This document shows positions 8,115-17,013 of a DNA stretch of 32,288 nucleotides, piece by piece. The first letter of the stretch is position 1; the number at the start of each line of letters is the position of its first letter. Made by a program: the position numbers and the translations under genes. The stretch is from Minisyncoccota bacterium (GTDB lineage: Bacteria > Patescibacteriota > Minisyncoccia > Phycocordibacterales > JAGLPS01): NCBI GenBank assembly GCA_023137185.1, contig JAGLPS010000004.1, positions 1-32,288 on the forward strand, in the 5' to 3' direction. A model generated the notes under the pieces. That model did no database searches. It worked only from the letters and a program-made list of their open reading frames with translations, and was not told the DNA's origin.

Positions 8115-8516
8115 CTATTCCAGCCCTTTGCAGTTTGCCGCGGGGGTGTAACCGGCAGCTCGCGCTTCTTCAATTGAAGAAAAAGTAATAAGATTTTTGG
8201 GGGAAATAGATTTTGCTCCTGAACACCACGGATAGTGGTATTTTGTGCTGTTTTTTGAAGCCACCACCTCCCCTTCTTGAACGTCCGCGAGAGAGTTTGC
8301 GAGGTTTGAGACAGCGGGCGCCGCCGCGGCGCCTGCATACGCTTCTGAAAATTCAAGCGTTGGAATAAATTGCTGTCCCATTGACAGCCTTCCAAGCCCG
8401 AACGAAGCTGTACCAACAAAAAGTATAGAAAGAGCCACAAAAGCAATATGTATATGTTCATCATTAAGATTCCCTAAAAAATCCTTGCCTTTTGTCAAAA
8501 TTTCTTTTATACTCAT
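8115..8516 (-). CDS. Membrane-anchored protein with Ada-like zinc-binding C-terminal domain
   Basis: TM near N-terminus; KYHYPWCSGAKSISPKNLITFSSIEEARAAGYTPAANCKGLE resembles the Ada metal-binding motif (YHxPxC...GYxPxxxC). Confidence 0.7.
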   Translation of the reverse strand: MSIKEILTKGKDFLGNLNDEHIHIAFVALSILFVGTASFGLGRLSMGQQFIPTLEFSEAYAGAAAAPAVSNLANSLADVQEGEVVASKNSTKYHYPWCSGAKSISPKNLITFSSIEEARAAGYTPAANCKGLE

Positions 8517-8584
8517 TGTCTATTAGAAATATTGTAACATAATGCGGTTTTGCATTTTTTTCTAACTGTTAAAAGCTACCAAAT

Positions 8585-8857
8585 ATGGCACATAGAAAAG
8601 CTCAAGGCTCAACAAAAAACTTAAGAGATTCCCAACCTAAATACCGCGGGTTAAAGGTTGGTCAAGGACAAACTGTAAAAATCGGTATGATTTTGGTGCG
8701 CCAATCAGGCACTAAAGTAATCGCCGGAAAAGGCGTTAAAACTGGACGCGACCACACTCTCTATGCTGTAAAAAATGGCGTTGTTTCTTTCCGAGAAAAA
8801 AGAAAAATCCATTTTGACAATTCAACCCTCAAAAAGAAAATGGTTGAAGTTCTCTAA
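8585..8857 (+). CDS. rpmA: 50S ribosomal protein L27
   Basis: MAHRKAQGSTKNLRDSQPKYRGLKVGQGQTVKIGMILVRQSGTKVIAGKGVKTGRDHTLYAVKNGVVSF. Confidence 0.97.
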   Translation: MAHRKAQGSTKNLRDSQPKYRGLKVGQGQTVKIGMILVRQSGTKVIAGKGVKTGRDHTLYAVKNGVVSFREKRKIHFDNSTLKKKMVEVL

Positions 8858-8859
8858 AC

Positions 8860-8890
8860 AAAAAACCTCCGCCTAAGGCGGAGGTTTTTT
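8860..8890. terminator. Bidirectional intrinsic terminator between rpmA and rplI
   Basis: AAAAAACCTCCGCCTAAGGCGGAGGTTTTTT. Confidence 0.9.
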
Positions 8891-8891
8891 G

Positions 8892-9344
8892 TTATTTCTC
8901 TATTATCGGATTGATAGTGAGTTTGAACGCTTGTTCTTTGTCATGAGCCTTCACTGTAATTATATGTTCCCCCACTTCCTTTATCGGGTGTTCCAAATCA
9001 ATAAAATCAGGGAGAATATCCAGATGAGTTTGCTCTTTAATTGCCTTAGAAATCTCCTCTTTGTGTACTCCGGCAAATAAATGGCCTTTCTCATTAGCCT
9101 TTTCTTCCAGCGTAATATGGATTTCCGCGATATCTTTGATGTTTTTTAAAAGCAAATCCTCATGCACTTTTTGCTCTGCTTCTATCTGCTTTCTTTCCAC
9201 TTTAATGCGAGCTAAAAACGCTGGGGTAGCCGGTTTTGCTAAATCTTTTGGAAAAAGAAAATTCTCCGCATATCCTGCCGCGACTTCTTTCACATCATAC
9301 TTTTTGCCAACTTTCGGCGTATCTTTAATTAGGACTACTTTCAT
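8892..9344 (-). CDS. rplI: 50S ribosomal protein L9
   Basis: MKVVLIKDTPKVGKKYDVKEVAAGYAENFLFPKDLAKPAT.... Confidence 0.96.
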   Translation of the reverse strand: MKVVLIKDTPKVGKKYDVKEVAAGYAENFLFPKDLAKPATPAFLARIKVERKQIEAEQKVHEDLLLKNIKDIAEIHITLEEKANEKGHLFAGVHKEEISKAIKEQTHLDILPDFIDLEHPIKEVGEHIITVKAHDKEQAFKLTINPIIEK

Positions 9345-9385
9345 ATGAATAGTAAATTATTATTGGTAAGCGGTCTCTCTTTCTA

Positions 9386-10618
9386 TCATTTATTAAGAAG
9401 AATTTCAACTGCCTTTTGAAGCTGAGGGTCGCGGTCTTTTTCTAGGTCATCAAGAGTCATTTCTATGACAACATCAGGTGTTAGTCCGTTTACAGAAATA
9501 GAATTTCCATTCGGTGTGAGCCATTTGGCGATAGTAATTTTAAGAGAGGTTTTATCGGTAATATCCACAAGTTCTTGAACCGAGCCTTTTCCAAATGTTT
9601 GCTGGCCTACCACAGTTGCCGCGCCAAGCTCTGAAAGTGCCCCAGCAAGAATTTCTGAAGCGGATGCCGAGCCGCGGTTGACGAGAATTACAAACTTGAG
9701 AGTGTCATTGAAAATATCATATCCTTTACTTCGATGCTCCCGTGAATTTTCCTCCCCCCCAAAATCCTCTACCGCAATTATCTTTCCTGCCGGCAGAAAC
9801 CAGCTTGCTATGTCCACAGCGGCTTCTAAATACCCACCCGGGTTGTTGCGAAGGTCAAGAATAAGTTTGTTCGAGCCAGTAAGAATAAATTCTCTCAATG
9901 CGTTTCTGAAAAGGTTTGGGGAAGTCGCGGAAAAACTGAATAAACGAATCACAAAAATTCCATCAGAACGCAGTTCGGTTTCGATTGTCGGAATATCAAT
10001 CACCGCGCGAGTAATCGAAACGTCAAATGGTTCTTCCACTCCTTCCCGATAAATTGTCAGCACTACCGTCGTGCCTTCCAGCCCTCTTATTTTCTGCACA
10101 GCTTTTTCAATACCAAGATTCGCAGTCGATTCTTCATCGATAGCAAGAATTTTGTCCTGCGCAAGCAACCCCGCCCGAAATGCCGGGGTCCCTTTGAGTG
10201 GAGAAATAACCGTAAGTATTCCATCGCGAATCCCAATTTCCATACCTACTCCTTGAAAATTACCACTAATATCACTTTCAAAAATTTCTGCTTCGACTGG
10301 TGGGAAGAATACCGTATAAGGATCGCCGTAGGAAGCCGCAAGCCCTTCAATTGCTCCCCAGACTTTATCCTCATTACTAACCGCATTGTCCGTGCTTGTG
10401 GACACTGAAACGAATTTATTTTCAAGTATGTTCCATGCTTTCCAAAAAGGAGAAAAATCAACCGCTGAAGGTTTGCCAGTTTCTTGGTTTATGACATTAG
10501 TAGCTTTAAAATGCGCCTGTTGACCCCCTAAAAAAAATCCGAGTCCAAATGACGCGCCTATAAGAATAACAGATACCGTAATTAGAGATAAACGACTGAA
10601 AAAATTTTTCATAGACAA
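9386..10618 (-). CDS. ctpA: S41 family C-terminal processing peptidase
   Basis: TM, PDZ region (GVGMEIGIRDGILTVISPLKGTPAFRAGLLAQDKILAIDEEST), LDLRNNPGGYLEAAVDIASWFLP, NRGSASASEILAGAL, GKGSVQ. Confidence 0.93.
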   Translation of the reverse strand: MSMKNFFSRLSLITVSVILIGASFGLGFFLGGQQAHFKATNVINQETGKPSAVDFSPFWKAWNILENKFVSVSTSTDNAVSNEDKVWGAIEGLAASYGDPYTVFFPPVEAEIFESDISGNFQGVGMEIGIRDGILTVISPLKGTPAFRAGLLAQDKILAIDEESTANLGIEKAVQKIRGLEGTTVVLTIYREGVEEPFDVSITRAVIDIPTIETELRSDGIFVIRLFSFSATSPNLFRNALREFILTGSNKLILDLRNNPGGYLEAAVDIASWFLPAGKIIAVEDFGGEENSREHRSKGYDIFNDTLKFVILVNRGSASASEILAGALSELGAATVVGQQTFGKGSVQELVDITDKTSLKITIAKWLTPNGNSISVNGLTPDVVIEMTLDDLEKDRDPQLQKAVEILLNK

Positions 10619-10643
10619 AAGTAATTATCGCACGAGGCGCTGC

Positions 10644-10672
10644 TTGAGGTCAACGATTCTTTCACGTATAAT
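10644..10672 (+). promoter_or_regulatory. Sigma-70-like promoter of corA-like gene
   Basis: TTGAGG-N17-TATAAT. Confidence 0.65.
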
Positions 10673-10693
10673 ATGAAATACGCTTATATATTT

Positions 10694-11608
10694 ATGGTAC
10701 AAAAACACTTATACGAAAATCTCACGTGGATTGAAGCGAGCAGGCCCAATCAAGAGGAGATCAAAGCACTCACAAAAGAGTACTGCCTTGATCTTTTGGT
10801 TGCTCGAGACTTGAGTTCTCCTACTCCGCGTCCAGTGCTCCGCTCTGATAAAGATTCTTTTTATTCGGTGTTTCATTTTCCTGTTTCAAAACAAAGCCAT
10901 ATAGAGGGAAATGTTCAGGAGCTTGATTTTGTCGTTCTTAAACATACGACCGTTACAGTCAGATACGACACAATTGATGCAATTGAGCAATTTGGGAAAA
11001 AGATGGAAGTTCGCGAGGCAATAGACAAAAATATCGACCGCGAATCAGGAGATATGCTTTTCTTTCTTATTATGAACGCGATGTATGAATCAGTCGGGCA
11101 CGAATTAAGTTATATTGACGACACGATTTCTCACATTGAGAAAGAAATTTTCAAACAAAAAGAGAAAGAAATGGTTGTATCTGTTTCTGAAGTTATTCGT
11201 AATTTGCTAAATTTCAGAAGAGTTCTTCATCCTCATCACGCGCTTATTTCCTCCTTGAGAATAATCGGAGAAAAAATTTTTGGAAGTGGATTCACGCAAC
11301 GATCATACATTCTTGAAGAAGAGCTGAAAGCACTTCTTAAGAGAATTGAAAATCAGCTAGAACTTGTAACTTCATTGCGAGAAACAAACGACGCCCTTCT
11401 TTCAACGAAGCAGAACGAAATTATGAAAATTCTAACTATTATGGCGTTCGTAACATTCCCGCTTTCCCTTATCGCTGGCATCTTCGGAATGAACACGTCT
11501 TTTATTCCTATTGTTGGTCATTCTAACGATTTTTGGATTGTTATCGGAATAATGGGTGGAATGACTGCTGCTTTTTTTGGCTATTTCAAATACAAAAAAT
11601 GGCTTTAG
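10694..11608 (+). CDS. corA: CorA-like magnesium/divalent cation transporter
   Basis: C-terminal IAGIFGMNTSFIP (GMN motif) with two TM segments. Start moved to M8 because the track start abuts the -10 box. Confidence 0.9.
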   Translation: MVQKHLYENLTWIEASRPNQEEIKALTKEYCLDLLVARDLSSPTPRPVLRSDKDSFYSVFHFPVSKQSHIEGNVQELDFVVLKHTTVTVRYDTIDAIEQFGKKMEVREAIDKNIDRESGDMLFFLIMNAMYESVGHELSYIDDTISHIEKEIFKQKEKEMVVSVSEVIRNLLNFRRVLHPHHALISSLRIIGEKIFGSGFTQRSYILEEELKALLKRIENQLELVTSLRETNDALLSTKQNEIMKILTIMAFVTFPLSLIAGIFGMNTSFIPIVGHSNDFWIVIGIMGGMTAAFFGYFKYKKWL

Positions 11609-11634
11609 CAGAGTGGATGAGCGCCTGACTTTTT

Positions 11635-13110
11635 ATGAGATTTTTCTCTTTTTTTACACCTTCACCAGATGCTGCGTCTCGAAAAGAGATTTTTCTTTTT
11701 AATACGCTAACGGGAAAAAAAGAACAATTTGTCCCACTTAAAAATGGAAAAGTAAAAATGTACCATTGTGGTCCAACCGTGTACCAGCACGCCCATATTG
11801 GGAATCTCCGTTCGTATCTATTCGCCGATACTCTTAAGCGATTATTTCTGTCTCATCAATACAAAGTGCGTCAAGTAATCAACATTACCGATGTCGGACA
11901 CCTTACGGGAGATGAAGACGAAGGTGAAGACAAAATTGAAAAAGAAGCGCGAAAGAGAAAAAAAACAGCGCGTGAAATCACTAAATTTTACACAGACGCT
12001 TTTTTTAATGACATTAAAAAATTAGGTATTAACACCTCTAATACTTTTTTCCCTCGCGCAACCGATTATATACGCGAGCAAATTGCGCTTGTCGAAAAAC
12101 TTGAGAAAAAAGGATACACCTATAAAATTTCCGACGGTGTTTATTTTGATACATCGAAATTTCTCGAATACGGGAAACTCGGCTCTATCGATGTAAACTC
12201 GCTCAAAGAAGGTGCGCGCGTCGCCGCAAACAATGAAAAAAGAAACCCCTCGGATTTCGCTCTTTGGAAATTTTCTCCTCAGAAAAACTCAGGACAAGCC
12301 GTCCGAGAGCAAGAATGGAATTCACCTTGGGGAAAAGGATTCCCTGGTTGGCATCTTGAGTGCTCCGCGATAAGCCAAAAACTTTTAGGAGAGACATTTG
12401 ATATTCATACGGGAGGCACTGACCATATCCCAGTGCACCACAACAATGAAATTGCCCAATCGGAAGGCGTAACAGGAAAGCCTCTTTCTCGATACTGGAT
12501 GCACAATGCGTTTGTCACCGTAGCAAATGAGAAAATGGCAAAGTCTTTGGGAAATTTTTATACTCTCGCTGACTTAGAGAAAAAAGGAATCAGGGCGCTT
12601 TCATATCGTTACTGGCTTTTAACCGCTCACTACCGCTCCCCTGTCTCCTTCACTTGGGAAGCTGTTGAAGGAGCACAAACCGCGTTAAAAAGGCTCTCTT
12701 TGCATATCAAGGAATTAGAGGAAGAAAAAATAGGTTCCGTAATTTCTATCTATAAAGAAAAGTTCGATTCTGCAGTAACAGACGATCTTAATACTCCGGA
12801 AGCCATCGCTTTTCTGTGGGAACTTGTAAAAGATGAAAAAATATCGCCTCAAGACAAAAAAGCGACTCTCCTATATTTTGATACGATGCTTGGGCTTTCT
12901 TTTTCAACACTGCCTTCCCTATTTGAACATACGAAAAACATCCCCGAAGAAGTGCAAAAACTGGTTGAGGAACGCGAAACAGCGCGCAAGGAAAAAGATT
13001 GGGAGAAAGCCGACAGTCTACGCAAAGAAATCGCTCAAAAAGGATTTGTTGTTGAAGACAGCGAGAATGGTCCTGTGATAAAACCAATTATCGAGGTTCA
13101 ACCTCGATAA
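11635..13110 (+). CDS. cysS: Cysteinyl-tRNA synthetase
   Basis: MYHCGPTVYQHAHIGNLRSYLFADTLKR, GWHLECSAIS, GGTDHIPVHHNNEIAQSE, KMAKSLGN. Confidence 0.97.
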   Translation: MRFFSFFTPSPDAASRKEIFLFNTLTGKKEQFVPLKNGKVKMYHCGPTVYQHAHIGNLRSYLFADTLKRLFLSHQYKVRQVINITDVGHLTGDEDEGEDKIEKEARKRKKTAREITKFYTDAFFNDIKKLGINTSNTFFPRATDYIREQIALVEKLEKKGYTYKISDGVYFDTSKFLEYGKLGSIDVNSLKEGARVAANNEKRNPSDFALWKFSPQKNSGQAVREQEWNSPWGKGFPGWHLECSAISQKLLGETFDIHTGGTDHIPVHHNNEIAQSEGVTGKPLSRYWMHNAFVTVANEKMAKSLGNFYTLADLEKKGIRALSYRYWLLTAHYRSPVSFTWEAVEGAQTALKRLSLHIKELEEEKIGSVISIYKEKFDSAVTDDLNTPEAIAFLWELVKDEKISPQDKKATLLYFDTMLGLSFSTLPSLFEHTKNIPEEVQKLVEERETARKEKDWEKADSLRKEIAQKGFVVEDSENGPVIKPIIEVQPR

Positions 13111-13174
13111 TTTTCTTGAGTTTTTGAAGAGATCTCGCGGTAAGCGCGAGGTTTTCTGGTTATAAAAAAAGCCC
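13089..13174. repeat. 86 bp direct repeat, copy 1 (includes palindrome 13089-13109)
   Basis: Near-identical to 14165-14250; I see two mismatches. Confidence 0.92.
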
Positions 13175-13192
13175 GAAAGTAAACGTCGGGCT
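13164..13192 (-). terminator. Intrinsic terminator, minus strand
   Basis: AGCCCGACGTTTACTTTCGGGCTTTTTTT on the minus strand. Confidence 0.8.
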
Positions 13193-13459
13193 AAATAAGT
13201 GACAGGGAGAAAAAGATACTGCGCACACATACCTCTTTCTCCCTGCACCCTTAAGGCTAGGAGACATTGAAAGAACCGTTTTTCTTTGTTTCTGTCCCTA
13301 AGGTTAGCTGAACTTTTGCCTGGATTTCCTAGGAATCCAAAAACTCGGTTCGGCAAAAACAGTCTATTTAACAAAGTAACATAAAACAGGTCACCTGCCA
13401 AATTAAGACGCATCGGAAAAAAAATTTCTGAATTTGGAGAAGTATGTGATAAACAAAGA

Positions 13460-13685
13460 GACCTTGAGAGAAAATTCAATTCTCTCAAGGTCAACCGCAG
13501 GCGCAGCTGCACCTGAAGTTAGGGGGTGGAAATTCCGAAAGTTCCGAAGGATTTTCCTCTTCTGGCTTTTTCTTCCTCCTCCTGATTAGGCGCTTGGCAA
13601 AAAGATAACTGTAAATACAGTTAAAAAATCGCTTTTTACTATAGCATCCAGCAAAAAGTATACTTGACTCTCCGCACTTTGTCGA
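13460..13685 (-). ncRNA. Paralogous structured ncRNA, copy A
   Basis: 5' GACAAAGTGCGGAGAGT, CUUUUUGCU/AGUAAAAAG stem, AACUGUA-UU-UACAGUU hairpin, CCAGAAGAGGAAAAUC, terminal hairpin GACCTTGAGAGAattgaattTTCTCTCAAGGTC. Homologous to 14538-14775. Confidence 0.55.
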
Positions 13686-13718
13686 TATTTAATTATCAAG
13701 TGATTATCGAGGTGGGAT

Positions 13719-13739
13719 TATCGAGGTTCAACCTCGATA
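13719..13739. repeat. TATCGAGGTT palindrome within GGGATTATC...GATAATCCC (13714-13744), half-site at 13705-13713
   Basis: TATCGAGGTTCAACCTCGATA. Confidence 0.9.
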
Positions 13740-13768
13740 ATCCCAAAAAGCTTAATTTGGCCGAACAT

Positions 13769-13960
13769 TCAGTTTGACTTGCAAATTTTTCTAAACAATT
13801 GTGACATTCGTTCTGTACCCTCTACAAACTTTTCAAACTGAAAGTTTGCCTTGTTCCTTTTTTCATTACTTCCCGAGAAGTTACAAATTTCATGAATATT
13901 CTCAAGATTTTCGCACTTCTCAATAAAAACGTTGTACTTACCTCCCTTAGTATGATCCAT
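13769..13960 (-). CDS. Small hypothetical protein
   Basis: MDHTKGGKYNVFIEKCENLENIHEICNFSG..., preceded by AAGGAGAAAAAT-ATG and upstream TATAAT boxes. Confidence 0.6.
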   Translation of the reverse strand: MDHTKGGKYNVFIEKCENLENIHEICNFSGSNEKRNKANFQFEKFVEGTERMSQLFRKICKSN

Positions 13961-14137
13961 ATTTTTCTCCTTATTTTTAAGCCAAATTATAGGACTACAA
14001 TTATAAAGTACTATCTACAAAAGCCAAACTGTCCTAATGTGCTGGCACTAAGGCTTTTAGAATTCTGCATTTAGTATAGACTATTATTTTTAATAACACC
14101 ATAATTTCAGTTTTTCGAAAAAGAATAAGTTTTCTGC

Positions 14138-14185
14138 ATCGAGGTTTTCTGTATCGAGGTTGTGTATCGAGGTTGAACCTCGATA
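14138..14185. repeat. TATCGAGGTT repeat cluster: two half-sites plus full palindrome (14165-14185)
   Basis: catcgaggttttctgtatcgaggttgtgTATCGAGGTTGAACCTCGATA. Confidence 0.9.
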
Positions 14186-14250
14186 ATTTTCTTGAGTTTT
14201 TGAAGAGATCTCGCGGTAAGCGCGAGGTTTTCTGGCTATAAAAAAAGCCC
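14165..14250. repeat. 86 bp direct repeat, copy 2
   Basis: TATCGAGGTTGAACCTCGATAATTTTCTTGAGTTTTTGAAGAGATCTCGCGGTAAGCGCGAGGTTTTCTGGCTATAAAAAAAGCCC; see 13089-13174. Confidence 0.92.
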
Positions 14251-14515
14251 TGAAAAAAGTTTAAACTTCAAACTTTTTTCAGGGCTGGCCCGCCAGGGAA
14301 ATTGTGACATCATTGAGTCGCACCGTTTAGAATTCAGGCACAATCTCGCTCGGGTTCGATAGTTCGGGAATTCACTCCTAGAAGAATTTCCCTCTTCGTT
14401 GGTGGTATCCCCGCACTTCCTTATTTAAGAGCCTAAAGAGACCGCTAGCAGAGGAAATTCGCTCTTTATGGCTTCTTACTGTACAAGATACATAATTCTC
14501 CACAGTTTGTCTATA
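14240..14515 (-). ncRNA. Paralogous structured ncRNA, copy B
   Basis: 5' GACAAACTGTGGAGA, GAAGAGGGAAAUUCUUC core hairpin, terminator AGCCCTGAAAAAAGTTTGAAGTTTAAACTTTTTTCAGGGCTTTTTTT. Confidence 0.5.
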
Positions 14516-14537
14516 AAATAGTAATCGGAACTAAAAT

Positions 14538-14775
14538 AAAAAGGCTCTGAGAAAAGGATTGAACTTTATCTCAGAGCCCCGCTCCTCAGACACAATTTCA
14601 CCGTCTGTGCCTGCGCTTGAGGTTTCGGAAATGCCAAAAGATTTCCCTCTTCTGGTTTATTTCTTTCGCCTCCTTGAAGCGCTTGTGAAAGAGTCCAGCT
14701 ATAACATAGCGGGGAAAATTGCTCTTCACTAGCGTCCAGTGAAAAGAATATCCTACTCTCCACACTTTGTCCACA
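14538..14775 (-). ncRNA. Paralogous structured ncRNA, copy C
   Basis: 5' GACAAAGTGTGGAGAGT, CUUUUCACU/AGUGAAGAG stem, GCUAU-GUU-AUAGC hairpin, CCAGAAGAGGGAAAUC, terminator GGCTCTGAGATAAAGTTCAATCCTTTTCTCAGAGCCTTTTT. Confidence 0.55.
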
Positions 14776-14851
14776 TCACAACCTAAATAGAGCGGTTTTT
14801 GGGACTTTTACAATTATATGCAAATCATTTTAGAAGAGTATAATAGTTTCT

Positions 14852-16246
14852 ATGAACGTCCCTTCCCCATTTTTCCAAGTTAAAAACAGTGTTCGTGTCC
14901 CTCCGCAAAATCTTGAAGCGGAGATGGCGCTATTGGGTTCGATTATGCTTCGTCCAGAAGCAGTATATGAAATACTTGATTTAATTACTGCCGCCGTATT
15001 CTACTCAGAAAAGAACCGGACTATTTTTGCCACAATGCTTGAGCTGTTTCAAAAAAATACTCCTATTGATATTCTTTCGGTTACGTCTCGTTTGAAAGAA
15101 AAAAACCTTCTGGAGGAAATTGGAGGTTCCAGTTACCTTTCAGAACTTACAGGAGCGGTTCCCTCTTCGGCTCACATCAATCATTACGCTAACATTGTTC
15201 GCAAGAAATATATGATGCGAAAACTTATCGAAGCGTCTGAGCACATTTCCGTACTTGGCTATGACGAAGTGAAAGAACTTGATGAAGTTATGGATATGGC
15301 GGAAAAGAAAATCTTTGAAATCACCAATATTGGAAGTGTTCATCGCTTTATCGAAATCAAAGACGCCTTAGGCGAGGCTTGGGAGAGACTGGACAAACTG
15401 CATCACTCAGGTGAAAAAATTCGCGGTATTCCAACAGGTTTTGCCGAGCTTGATAACAAACTTTCAGGGCTTCAGCCTTCTGACCTTATTATTCTCGCGG
15501 CGCGACCTTCAATGGGAAAAACTTCTCTCGCGTTGGATATCGCCCGTCAAGCAGCGGTGTCGCACAACGTTCCTGTCGGAATTTTTTCTCTTGAAATGAG
15601 CTCACAACAGCTTGTAGACAGAATGCTTGCCGCCGAGTCTCGCGTTGACTCGTGGAAACTCCGCACCGGACAGCTTTCAGTTGAAAAAGACTTTAATAAA
15701 ATTCGCGATTCGCTTGGCGTGCTCTCAAAAGCTCCGATATTCATAGACGATCAGCCCGGAAACAATATTCTTAAAATGCGTTCCATTGCCCGCCGTCTTA
15801 AGAGCGAGAAGAAACTAGGTCTTATCGTAGTAGACTACCTCCAGCTTATGGTTCCCACACAAAGCAGAGGCAATGATTCTCTTGTTCAACAGGTTACAGA
15901 AATTTCCCGCTCCCTCAAACACCTTGCCCGCGAACTTGATATACCCGTCCTTGCCCTCTCTCAGCTTTCTCGCGCAGTTGAACAACGCGGAGGACGCCCG
16001 AGACTCTCTGACCTTCGCGATTCTGGTTCTATCGAGCAAGACGCTGATGTTGTAATGTTTATTCATCGTGATGACAGACAAAACGAGAACAGTGAGCGCC
16101 CAAATATCGCCGAAATAATGATTGAGAAACACCGCAACGGGCCAACAGGAAAAGTGGAGTTATATTTTGATGACAAGAAAACAACATTCTTAAGTCTCGA
16201 CAAAAGCGGCTCAAATGGAAGCGAGCAGGAATTTGAAAAATTTTAA
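14852..16246 (+). CDS. dnaB: Replicative DNA helicase
   Basis: PPQNLEAEMALLGSIM, AARPSMGKTSLALDIA, GLIVVDYLQLM, LSQLSRAVEQRGGRPRLSDLRDSGSIEQDADVVMFIHR. Confidence 0.97.
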   Translation: MNVPSPFFQVKNSVRVPPQNLEAEMALLGSIMLRPEAVYEILDLITAAVFYSEKNRTIFATMLELFQKNTPIDILSVTSRLKEKNLLEEIGGSSYLSELTGAVPSSAHINHYANIVRKKYMMRKLIEASEHISVLGYDEVKELDEVMDMAEKKIFEITNIGSVHRFIEIKDALGEAWERLDKLHHSGEKIRGIPTGFAELDNKLSGLQPSDLIILAARPSMGKTSLALDIARQAAVSHNVPVGIFSLEMSSQQLVDRMLAAESRVDSWKLRTGQLSVEKDFNKIRDSLGVLSKAPIFIDDQPGNNILKMRSIARRLKSEKKLGLIVVDYLQLMVPTQSRGNDSLVQQVTEISRSLKHLARELDIPVLALSQLSRAVEQRGGRPRLSDLRDSGSIEQDADVVMFIHRDDRQNENSERPNIAEIMIEKHRNGPTGKVELYFDDKKTTFLSLDKSGSNGSEQEFEKF

Positions 16247-16275
16247 TTACATATTTTGCCTAAAAAGCTATTGTT

Positions 16276-16887
16276 ATGTTTTCCCGTCTTACCGAACTTT
16301 TTTTAAAATTTCCTGGCATTGGGCCGCGTCAAGCGAAACGATTCGTCTATTTTCTTTTGCGTCAGTCCCCCGCTTTCACTAAAAGCCTCATTGATGAAAT
16401 TGAGCATTTGAAGAAAGATTACGCCCAGTGTTCCTCTTGCTACCGTTTTTTCAAAAATAGCGGTACGCAAAAAATATGCGACATTTGCGAAAGTTCTCAA
16501 CGCGACTCTACTACCCTTCTGGTTGTCGGAAATGATATTGATTTTGAGAATATAGAAAAGAGCGGGCATTTCAAGGGAGTATACTTTATTCTCGGCAATA
16601 CACTCTCCGTCTTGGAAAAAGAGCCGGAGAAAAAAATCCGCATAAAAGAGCTTTTGCGGAATATTGAAAAGCGCGCCAAGGCGGAATTGAAGGAAATTGT
16701 CCTCGCAATGAGCGCGACGCAGGAAGGAGAATATACCGCGGATTATCTCAAAGAAAAACTTTCCCCCATTTCAAAAAAATATTCAATTAAAATTTCAGAG
16801 CTCGGGCGCGGACTTTCCACCGGCACCGAGCTTGAATACTCTGACACAGATACCATTAGAAACGCCCTTGAAAGACGAATTGGTTAA
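16276..16887 (+). CDS. recR: Recombination protein RecR
   Basis: FPGIGPRQAKRFVYFLL, CSSCYRFF...KICDICESS zinc finger, Toprim region, GRGLSTGTELEYSDTDTIRNALERR. Confidence 0.95.
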   Translation: MFSRLTELFLKFPGIGPRQAKRFVYFLLRQSPAFTKSLIDEIEHLKKDYAQCSSCYRFFKNSGTQKICDICESSQRDSTTLLVVGNDIDFENIEKSGHFKGVYFILGNTLSVLEKEPEKKIRIKELLRNIEKRAKAELKEIVLAMSATQEGEYTADYLKEKLSPISKKYSIKISELGRGLSTGTELEYSDTDTIRNALERRIG

Positions 16888-17013
16888 ACTGGCTAAATTG
16901 GTTGAATGACTACCGTATAAATTTGCCATTATGTGGCAAATTGACATAAACCCTGCTATCTGGCAGAATCTGTTTCAGAAAACTTAACCTGTTAAAAAAC
17001 CAAAAAGGAGGCG

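Noticed and set aside
9678-10052. Plus-strand ORFs antisense to ctpA (also 9061-9348, 10071-10256)
   Set aside because: Shadow ORFs of strong coding genes with no protein-like features.
14566-14763. 65 aa minus-strand ORF inside ncRNA copy C
   Set aside because: It overlaps the structured repeat, and the paralogous copies do not keep the frame.
13150-14790. cysS-dnaB intergenic region as tmRNA, RNase P RNA or 6S RNA
   Set aside because: I found no tRNA-like domain, no RNase P core motifs and no single 6S-like bubble; instead there are several similar units.
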